Source: an uncultured Flavobacterium sp. | GTDB taxonomy: Bacteria > Bacteroidota > Bacteroidia > Flavobacteriales > Flavobacteriaceae | Direction: 5' to 3' | DNA length: 21,909 bases | Assembly (NCBI GenBank): GCA_946479395.1 | Contig: CAMLFV010000011.1 | Coordinates: 1 to 21,909 of the forward strand | In this document: one piece after another, positions 1 through 6,109 of the stretch | How positions within the stretch are numbered: position 1 is the first letter of the stretch | Layout: the number at the start of each line of letters is the position of its first letter | Program-made: the position numbers and the translations under genes | Notes under the pieces: model-generated | What the model was told of the DNA's origin: nothing | What the model saw: only the letters and a program-made list of their open reading frames with translations | Databases searched by the model: none

Positions 1-321
1 AACTTCACCTTCTAAAACCGTTTTTTCTTGCTGATTAACAAAATGAAAACCGCAAATTACCGATGAACTTTTTAATTCTTTCACCCATAATTTTTTGGTT
101 AGAATTTCGCCAATTCTAGCCGCATTTTTAAACTGAACCTTTAAATCAACCGTAGGAATTCCGTTGGTTTCATGGATTTTAGAAAAAGGTCGGTCTAAAG
201 CTTCGTCAAACCAATCTTCAACCAAATCGTTCAACATTTCTAAAAAACGTGGATAAAAAACAATTCCTGCAAAATCGGTATGTCTAAAACGTATTTGTTC
301 TTCTTTTATAAAATAACTCAT
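1..321 (-). CDS. Acyl-CoA thioesterase, hotdog fold (4HBT family), partial
   Basis: The first 107 codons are visible and the 3' end lies beyond the window. Translation from the ATG at 319-321 begins MSYFIKEEQIRFRHTDFAG and continues with IVFYPRFLEMLNDLVEDWF. This is the N-terminal block of 4-hydroxybenzoyl-CoA thioesterase-like hotdog proteins; Asp16 sits where that family has its catalytic acid. A second strand, VDLKVQFKNAARIGEIL, follows as expected. It lies 34 bp downstream of the aryl-CoA ligase stop on the same strand, so it is probably the next gene of the same operon. The inferred role is hydrolysis of an aromatic or ring-reduced CoA ester, either in the pathway or to recover CoA from dead-end thioesters. 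The family is a confident call from these residues. The exact substrate cannot be read from sequence. Confidence 0.8.
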   Translation of the reverse strand, partial: MSYFIKEEQIRFRHTDFAGIVFYPRFLEMLNDLVEDWFDEALDRPFSKIHETNGIPTVDLKVQFKNAARIGEILTKKLWVKELKSSSVICGFHFVNQQEKTVLEGEV

Positions 322-355
322 AATTTGTGTCTTAATACTTAAATCTAAAATCTTA

Positions 356-1936
356 TTACTTCAATTTAAAACGCTGAATTTTACCTGTTTCGGTTTTTGG
401 CAATTGGTCAAGAAAATTAATTACCCGCGGATATTTATACGGCGCTGCATTTTCTTTAAACCAATTTTGAATGTTTTTAGCTAATTCTGTTGATGCATTT
501 GCTTGATTTTTTAAAACGATATTGGCACAAACCAACATGCCGCGTTCTTTGTCAGGCAAGCCTACAACGGCACATTCTAAAATTTCGTCATGAGTAAGTA
601 GCACACTTTCAACTTCAATCGCAGCAATGTTGTAGCCCGATGAAATAATCATATCGTCGCCACGAGCTACAAACCAAAAATAACCGTCTTGATCTTGTTT
701 AAAAATATCGCCGGTAATATTCCAACCGTCTTCAACATATTCCTGTTGTTTTTCAGGTCGGTTTAAATATTTACAGCCGGTAATTCCTCGTACAGCCAAT
801 CTTCCGGGAGTATCATGCGGAACATCGTTTCCGTTTTCATCAATGATTTTTGCTTCGTAACCTGTAATGGCAATTCCGGTTGATCCCGGTTTCATATTTT
901 CTTGGTTCGATGATATAAAAATATGAAGCATTTCGGTAGCGCCAATTCCATCAATGATTTTTAAACCGGTGGCGTTGTACCAATCTTCCCAAATTTTTAA
1001 TGGAAGTGTTTCACCCGCCGAAATACATCTTCGCAGACTTGACAAATCGTAATCTTTTGATTTTTCTGTAAGGATACGCCAAGCTGTTGGAGCCGTAAAG
1101 CAAATGGTGATTTTTTCGTTTTGAATAACTTCTAAAAGTACATCGGGACTTGGTTTTTCGATCAAAAAAGAACTCGCGCCGAAATACATCGGAAACAAAA
1201 CCAAACCACCCAAACCAAAGGTAAAACCAATGGGCGGGCTGCCTGTAAAAATATCATTTTCGGTAGGTTGTAACGAATAATTTGGAAAAGCTTCGCAAAT
1301 ATTTAGAATATCTTTATGGAAATGCGCCGTCATTTTAGGATTTCCGGTTGTTCCCGAAGTAAAACCGATTATGGCAACATCATCTGCTTTGGTGTTATAG
1401 TTTTGGAACGTTTTTGGTTTCGATTGCATCAATTCATCAATAGAACCATTTCTGTAAAAAGAAACCGATTTTAAAAAGTCTGATTTTACCAGATTCATTT
1501 CATCTGCCAACGAACTATCGCAAATTACATGCGAAATTTCTGCACAATCGATCAAGGTTTTTAATTCTTTTGATCGAAGCAAGGGCATGGTTGCAACTAC
1601 AATTCCACCAACTTTTAAAACGGCAAACCAACACGCAACCATCATAGGGTTGTTACACGAACGCAACAAAACACGGTTACCAGGCTGTAATCCTAAATCA
1701 TCAACCAAAACATGCGTAATCTGATTTGCTTTTTCAAACAAATCGTTATACGTCCAAGTTTCGCTAAAAGTTTTTAAACAGACATTTGAACCTTTTGCGT
1801 TGGTAATGTGATCGTCTAAAAGACGCTCCACACAATTCAGATTTTCCGGATGGTTAAACTGCGGTAAATCCAAAAACAAATAATCTGGTTGAGCATTTGG
1901 TTCAGGTAAATTATTTTGAGCAAAATGGTCTTTCAT
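356..1936 (-). CDS. Benzoate/2-aminobenzoate-CoA ligase family protein
   Basis: A 526-residue ANL-superfamily adenylating enzyme. It shows the phosphate-binding motif TSGTTGNPK (193-201), the aromatic/ATP motif DGIGATEM (329-336), the ribose-binding GD at 409-410, the hinge segment RGDDMI (425-430) followed by SSGYNIAAIEVE, and the catalytic lysine in GKIQR (Lys519). Length and motif order fit the benzoate-CoA ligase subfamily, which activates an aromatic acid to an acyl-AMP and then the CoA thioester. The neighbouring fused monooxygenase/OYE protein makes 2-aminobenzoate (anthranilate) the most likely substrate; benzoate or salicylate remain possible. The ATG is one base from the left inverted repeat of the four-helix-bundle element, so its translation start region is supplied by that element. 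Cytoplasmic. Confidence 0.85.
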   Translation of the reverse strand: MKDHFAQNNLPEPNAQPDYLFLDLPQFNHPENLNCVERLLDDHITNAKGSNVCLKTFSETWTYNDLFEKANQITHVLVDDLGLQPGNRVLLRSCNNPMMVACWFAVLKVGGIVVATMPLLRSKELKTLIDCAEISHVICDSSLADEMNLVKSDFLKSVSFYRNGSIDELMQSKPKTFQNYNTKADDVAIIGFTSGTTGNPKMTAHFHKDILNICEAFPNYSLQPTENDIFTGSPPIGFTFGLGGLVLFPMYFGASSFLIEKPSPDVLLEVIQNEKITICFTAPTAWRILTEKSKDYDLSSLRRCISAGETLPLKIWEDWYNATGLKIIDGIGATEMLHIFISSNQENMKPGSTGIAITGYEAKIIDENGNDVPHDTPGRLAVRGITGCKYLNRPEKQQEYVEDGWNITGDIFKQDQDGYFWFVARGDDMIISSGYNIAAIEVESVLLTHDEILECAVVGLPDKERGMLVCANIVLKNQANASTELAKNIQNWFKENAAPYKYPRVINFLDQLPKTETGKIQRFKLK

Positions 1937-1937
1937 T

Positions 1938-1969
1938 TAATTATGAATTAAGAATTAGGAATTACGAAG
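1938..1969. repeat. Left inverted repeat of four-helix-bundle element
   Basis: A 32-bp AT-rich segment beginning TAATTATGAATT and ending ATTACGAAG. It matches the reverse complement of 2303-2334 at 26 of 32 positions with no gaps, by hand alignment. It contains the stop codon of the four-helix-bundle gene and ends one base before the ATG of the CoA ligase. Internally it is built of near-repeats of GAATTA. Confidence 0.8.
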
Positions 1970-2308
1970 TGTTTTTTGAATAGAACCAATTATTTTTAAT
2001 AATTCCGTTACATCTTTTAATAAACTTTCGCTTTGTTCTTCAGATAAATAATCTGTGTCTTTTAATAATCTAATCCAATAATGAGTTTCTCGTGCTTCTT
2101 TATATGAAATTGTCAATTTTGCATAAAAATCTTTATCTGATTGACCACCAATTGCTTCTTCTATATTAGCCCCAATTGAAGTTCCGCATCTTAAAAGTTG
2201 CTTACTTAAAACAAATTCTTTCTTATGTTCACATAAAAATTGATACGCTTTTACGATTCTAATTGCAAAAGCATAACTTTTTATTTGAACAATATTATCA
2301 CTCTTCAT
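1955..2308 (-). CDS. Four-helix-bundle protein, S23/TIGR02436 (Avd-like) family
   Basis: A 117-residue, mostly helical protein with the family hallmarks: a first helix (SYAFAIRIVKAYQFL), then SKQLLRCGTSIGANIEEA (35-52), a central helix with FYAKLTISYKEARETHYWIRLL (61-82), and a final long helix. The family was first noted as ORFs inside 23S rRNA intervening sequences and is related to the Avd accessory protein of diversity-generating retroelements. Its cellular function is not established. Here it lies between two catabolic genes, is co-directional with them, and its start and stop codons both fall inside the flanking inverted repeats. It therefore looks like cargo of a small insertion rather than part of the pathway. 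No reverse transcriptase or transposase is present in the window. The family call is firm; any molecular role would be a guess. Confidence 0.88.
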   Translation of the reverse strand: MKSDNIVQIKSYAFAIRIVKAYQFLCEHKKEFVLSKQLLRCGTSIGANIEEAIGGQSDKDFYAKLTISYKEARETHYWIRLLKDTDYLSEEQSESLLKDVTELLKIIGSIQKTLRNS

Positions 2309-2334
2309 AATTCGTAATTTACAATTCGTAATTA
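2303..2334. repeat. Right inverted repeat of four-helix-bundle element
   Basis: Partner of the 1938-1969 repeat (26/32 identical as reverse complement). It contains the ATG of the four-helix-bundle gene (2306-2308). Its outer three bases, 2332-2334, are the TAA stop codon of the monooxygenase gene. In minus-strand RNA two of the six mismatches become G-U pairs, so the repeats could form a long AU-rich stem enclosing the whole small ORF. Confidence 0.8.
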
Positions 2335-4623
2335 TTTTTTATTGCTTTTTGGTTTTAAAGCCTTCTTCATACGTTCGGTTTGTTTTCTTTCGGAAATTGT
2401 TGAACTGTACAAATTTTCGATTCCTTTTTGATATTGATTTGGAATATCTGTAATAGTAATTTGTTCATAAGCTTGTGCTTTTCTAACAAAATAGGGATCT
2501 AACAACAACGGTTTTCCAAGAGCAACCAAATCGGCTTTTCCACTTAAAATAATCGTGTTGATTTGATCGATATCTGTAATAGTTCCCGTGGTAATGGTTG
2601 GAATATCTGCTGAATTTCTAACCATATCAGAGAACGGAACCTGCCACATTCTGCCGGTTTTCGGGGTTTGATTTTCAACCATATTTCCTGTGGATACATT
2701 TATGATATCCGCACCTGCTTTTTTAAATTCCGAAGCTATAAAAAGAACATCTTCTTGCGAAATGCCATTTTCTGTCCAATCAGTAGCTGAAATGCGGACA
2801 GATAGTGGTTTTTCTGATGGGAAATTTTCTCGAATGGCATTAAAAACCTGCAACGGAAAACGCAAACGGTTTTCTACAGATCCACCAAAATCATCAGTTC
2901 TATTATTCGTTAAAGGCGATAAGAATGATGCCAGTAAAAAGCCATGATGTGCTTGTAATTCAATCATATCAAAGCCTGCTTTCTCTGCATTTTTAGTTGC
3001 ATTTGCAAACTGATTGATTACGTTTTGCATATCATCCGCAGTCATTTTTTTTGGAACTGCCATTTTATCGTTAAACGCAATTGCCGATGCTGAAATTAAT
3101 TCCCAAGCATTATCAATTGGTTCGTTTACTGCTTCCCAAGGTTTTTTAACTGCACCTTTTCTGCCTGAATGTCCTAATTGAATCCCAATTTTTGTTGACG
3201 TATTTTCATGAATAAAATCGGTAATCTTTTTCCATTCTGCAATTTGTTCTTCATTGTAAATTCCGGTGCAACCCAACGTAATTCTACCGTTTGCTTCAAC
3301 CGCCGTCATTTCGGTTACAATCAATCCTAAACCTCCAATTGCACGCGATGTATAATGCTGAAAATGCCAATTGTTAACCAAACCATTGTTTGCCGAATAC
3401 TGCCCCATAGAACTCATAACAATTCTGTTAGAAAGTTCTAAACCACGCAATTTATAGGTAGAAAAAGCGGCAGCATTTGTGTTGTAATTATGTTGTTGAT
3501 TAAATTCTTGTAATACTTTATCGGTGTACGATTGATCTCTTAAACGAAGATTCTCGTAGGTAACTTTTTTAGATCGCGTCATGCAACCAAATGAAAACTG
3601 ATAGAACGGATATTTTTCGTATCGATTCATGTTTTCAAACCATTCCAACGAAACCGATGCTGCGTACTGAATCATTTCAACCGGATTTCTTCTAGTTTTC
3701 TCGTATTGTTGAAAGGTATTTTGAACGTTATCCGGATTTGCCATCAACGCATCGAACAAACCAATCGCACAATCCATTGCCAGTTTTGTTCCCGAACCAA
3801 TTGAGAAATGTGCAGTTGCTTTTGCATCGCCCAATAAAACAATGTTGTTGTGGTGCCAGTTTTTATTGGTTACGTGCGGAAATTGTCGCCACTGAGATTT
3901 GTTAGTAATCAATGGATGTCCGTCTAATTCGTCTTTAAATATTTCGGAAAGTATGGCAACTGTATCAGCTTCATTTTCAACTTCGAACTGTAGATTTTTC
4001 CAAGTTTCATCGGTACATTCAAAAATCCAGGTGCTCATTCCTTCTTCGTATTGATAGGTGTGAGCCACGATGATTCCGTATGGTGTTGTTCTAAAAAAAT
4101 AGGTAAAAGCATCTAACGGTTTGGTAGATCCCATCCATACAAATCGGTTTGATTTTAACTGGATACTCGTTCCGAATTCATTTTGAAACTGGGTACGTAT
4201 TCCGCTTCCAATTCCATCTGCAGCTACAATAATATCCGAATCTTTAAACTGCGAAAGATCATCAATATTTTGTTCAAAATGTAATTTTACACCTTCTTCT
4301 TCGCAACGCTGATGCAGTAATTTAAGCAAGGTTTTACGTGAACAACCGCAAAATCCGTTACCGGCAATGCTTACTTCTTGTCCGTCGCGAGCCACAATAA
4401 TATCGTCCCAATATGCAAATTTGCTGCGAATTAGTTCGTACGACTGCATATCACGCTTTAAAAATTCACCCAGAGTTTCATCAGAAAATACAACACCAAA
4501 ACCAAAACTGTCTTCTGGTTTGTTGCGTTCGTACACGTTAATTTCCCAATGGGGCATTGCTTTTTTGGTTAAGATTGAAAAATATAGTCCGCCCGGACCA
4601 CCGCCTATAACCGTTATTTTCAT
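2332..4623 (-). CDS. Anthraniloyl-CoA (2-aminobenzoyl-CoA) monooxygenase/reductase-like fusion protein
   Basis: A 763-residue two-domain flavoprotein. Residues 1-375 are a class A FAD monooxygenase: the dinucleotide-binding motif GGGPGG at 7-12, then LLGDAKATAHFSIGSGTKLA (263-282), the second FAD motif with the conserved GD. From about 387 to 740 there is an Old-Yellow-Enzyme barrel: LRGLELSNRIVMSSMGQYS, LGHSGRKG (483-490), HH at 559-560, and the family block FLSPLTNNRTDDFGGSVENR (567-586). This fusion is known from 2-aminobenzoyl-CoA monooxygenase/reductase, which hydroxylates and then reduces the ring; many homologues are annotated salicylyl-CoA 5-hydroxylase. The start overlaps the flavin reductase stop by four bases (ATGA), suggesting translational coupling. 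The Lys-rich tail ends at the four-helix element. The architecture is certain; the anthraniloyl over salicylyl preference is inferred. Confidence 0.87.
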   Translation of the reverse strand: MKITVIGGGPGGLYFSILTKKAMPHWEINVYERNKPEDSFGFGVVFSDETLGEFLKRDMQSYELIRSKFAYWDDIIVARDGQEVSIAGNGFCGCSRKTLLKLLHQRCEEEGVKLHFEQNIDDLSQFKDSDIIVAADGIGSGIRTQFQNEFGTSIQLKSNRFVWMGSTKPLDAFTYFFRTTPYGIIVAHTYQYEEGMSTWIFECTDETWKNLQFEVENEADTVAILSEIFKDELDGHPLITNKSQWRQFPHVTNKNWHHNNIVLLGDAKATAHFSIGSGTKLAMDCAIGLFDALMANPDNVQNTFQQYEKTRRNPVEMIQYAASVSLEWFENMNRYEKYPFYQFSFGCMTRSKKVTYENLRLRDQSYTDKVLQEFNQQHNYNTNAAAFSTYKLRGLELSNRIVMSSMGQYSANNGLVNNWHFQHYTSRAIGGLGLIVTEMTAVEANGRITLGCTGIYNEEQIAEWKKITDFIHENTSTKIGIQLGHSGRKGAVKKPWEAVNEPIDNAWELISASAIAFNDKMAVPKKMTADDMQNVINQFANATKNAEKAGFDMIELQAHHGFLLASFLSPLTNNRTDDFGGSVENRLRFPLQVFNAIRENFPSEKPLSVRISATDWTENGISQEDVLFIASEFKKAGADIINVSTGNMVENQTPKTGRMWQVPFSDMVRNSADIPTITTGTITDIDQINTIILSGKADLVALGKPLLLDPYFVRKAQAYEQITITDIPNQYQKGIENLYSSTISERKQTERMKKALKPKSNKK

Positions 4624-5228
4624 AGATTTCGTTTTATTGAGAAAGTTTCGCCCAGTTTGCTGTAATTAGATCCGGCTAAACGGGCAACAGGTTGGTATTT
4701 GTCTAAATTTATTCGGTAATTTTCCAGAAGAATGTCGTCGGAAATATGCATCATCAGTACTTTACCGATTACAATACACGCGCCGCCGTTTTTATGATCT
4801 TCCAAAAAATAATGATGCACCATTTCGCATTCAAAATGGGCTTTTGCTTCGGCAACTCTTTTAGATTTAATCAATTCGCACGAAATAGGAGTAAGGTTTG
4901 CCAGCTGAAATTCATCAACAGCATTTTCTACCGCGTTAGATGTAGTGTTCATTTGTTCCACGACATCTTCGGTAACCAGATTCACGGCGAACTGTTTGTT
5001 TGCCAAAACATTGTTTAAAGTATCTTTATTTTTATCTCCCGTTCTTACAGTAGAAAACATGACGTGTGGCGGATCTTCGCCCACAACATTAAAGAACGAG
5101 AAAGGCGCAAGATTGTTAATTCCGTTTTCATCAACAGTAGAAATCCAGCCAATTGGGCGCGGAATTACCAAACCTGTCAATAATTTATATAAAACACCAG
5201 AATCGGTATCTTTTACAGAAATTTGCAT
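4620..5228 (-). CDS. Flavin reductase-like domain protein (FMN-binding split barrel)
   Basis: A 202-residue protein of the flavin reductase/flavoredoxin family. It shows LTGLVIPRPIGWISTVDENGINNLAPFSFF near the N-terminus, PPHVMFSTVRTGDKNKDTLNN, and NKQFAVNLVTED, the usual FMN-binding split-barrel segments. I start it at the ATG at 5226-5228 (MQISVKD). An upstream in-frame TTG at 5249 would add seven residues (CKLHFF) that look non-coding. Such proteins bind FMN and reduce flavin with NAD(P)H. Being first in the cluster and coupled to the monooxygenase by an ATGA overlap, it probably supports the oxygenase/OYE chemistry or another step of the CoA-ester route. The 70 bp upstream show no clear terminator, and only an imperfect promoter-like TTATTTG, so transcription may also arrive from the receptor/DUF4249 genes. 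Confidence 0.82.
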   Translation of the reverse strand: MQISVKDTDSGVLYKLLTGLVIPRPIGWISTVDENGINNLAPFSFFNVVGEDPPHVMFSTVRTGDKNKDTLNNVLANKQFAVNLVTEDVVEQMNTTSNAVENAVDEFQLANLTPISCELIKSKRVAEAKAHFECEMVHHYFLEDHKNGGACIVIGKVLMMHISDDILLENYRINLDKYQPVARLAGSNYSKLGETFSIKRNL

Positions 5229-5298
5229 AAAAAAATGTAGTTTACACAAATAACGTAAAAAATATTTATAATGCTGATTTTTTTTAGATATTAATAAG

Positions 5299-6108
5299 TT
5301 ATTTTACGGTGTAAGTATAGTGATTTCTTTTAGCGATATGAAAATATCCCAAGGCAAAATTTGATTGATTTGTCTGGTTTACGATGTTGCCTTTTATGGT
5401 TCCCATTGGACTTGCAAACGGATTGCCGCTATTTTCAGAAATAGACAATAATTTTGACAGATACTGATGATATTGCTTACTAATCGAAGTTATAGAATGA
5501 TTTAACGTATCACCGGGTTTTAAATCTTCTTTATCAAAAATATACAGATCGTTTAAGATGTTTCCGTTTGTTAACTGGTCGTCTGCTACACCAAGCAAAT
5601 TATCAGCAGGTGAGATTAATTGTAAAAAATAATAATTTTCTTCATTGGTATTGTCCTGAAAATTAAACGTGATTTCATACGAATCTCCACCGAAACCACC
5701 ATCATCTTTTTGATTAACGGTTAAAATTTCAGGCGATGATAATAGTGTAGAAGTTGCTGTGTAGGTTTCGTTATTGTAAACAACCGTTAATTGGTAATTT
5801 CCGCCAATTTCGGGCTGAAAAAGTTCGTTGGTAAAATCTCCGTTTCCAACATTTGCAAACTGATAAACCGTATTACTATCGATATCTTTAATATAAACTT
5901 CGGCATTGTTAACGGTTGGGAAAACGCCCGAATAAAAATCGGTTGTGGTAGAAAGATGAATTTTATTGTAATGGGTTTCGCCAACAAAAAGGTTTGCATC
6001 AATAACCAAACGGGGTATGTTTTTATCAAAATCAAGCGTAATATCTTCTTCGCAGCTCACAAAAAACAAACTGCAAATACTAGCGAATATGTAAAGTAAC
6101 TTTTTCAT
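5299..6108 (-). CDS. DUF4249 family outer-membrane-associated lipoprotein
   Basis: A 269-residue protein starting at the ATG at 6106-6108 (MKKLLYIFASICSLFFVSCEED). A longer in-frame opening exists, but this start gives a proper lipoprotein signal with a lipobox ending in Cys19. The mature part has FDKNIPRLVIDANLF and a beta-rich pattern, including GNYQLTVVYNNETYTATSTL, typical of DUF4249. In Bacteroidota these proteins are encoded directly after TonB-dependent receptors carrying a carboxypeptidase-regulatory-like domain, as here: only one base separates the receptor stop from this ATG. The role is unknown but is presumed to be a surface or periplasmic partner of that receptor. Confidence in the family is good; the ligand is unknown. 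Confidence 0.8.
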   Translation of the reverse strand: MKKLLYIFASICSLFFVSCEEDITLDFDKNIPRLVIDANLFVGETHYNKIHLSTTTDFYSGVFPTVNNAEVYIKDIDSNTVYQFANVGNGDFTNELFQPEIGGNYQLTVVYNNETYTATSTLLSSPEILTVNQKDDGGFGGDSYEITFNFQDNTNEENYYFLQLISPADNLLGVADDQLTNGNILNDLYIFDKEDLKPGDTLNHSITSISKQYHQYLSKLLSISENSGNPFASPMGTIKGNIVNQTNQSNFALGYFHIAKRNHYTYTVK

Positions 6109-6109
6109 A

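Noticed and set aside
1955..2308. Diversity-generating retroelement (Avd-like gene)
   Set aside because: No reverse transcriptase, template repeat or variable repeat was seen anywhere in the window.
1938..2334. The inverted-repeat cassette as a classic insertion sequence
   Set aside because: The only ORF is a 117-residue four-helix-bundle protein; there is no transposase and no clear target-site duplication.
5229..5249. Longer N-terminus of the flavin reductase from the TTG at 5249
   Set aside because: It adds seven non-family residues and uses a rare start; the ATG at 5228 gives the normal N-terminus.
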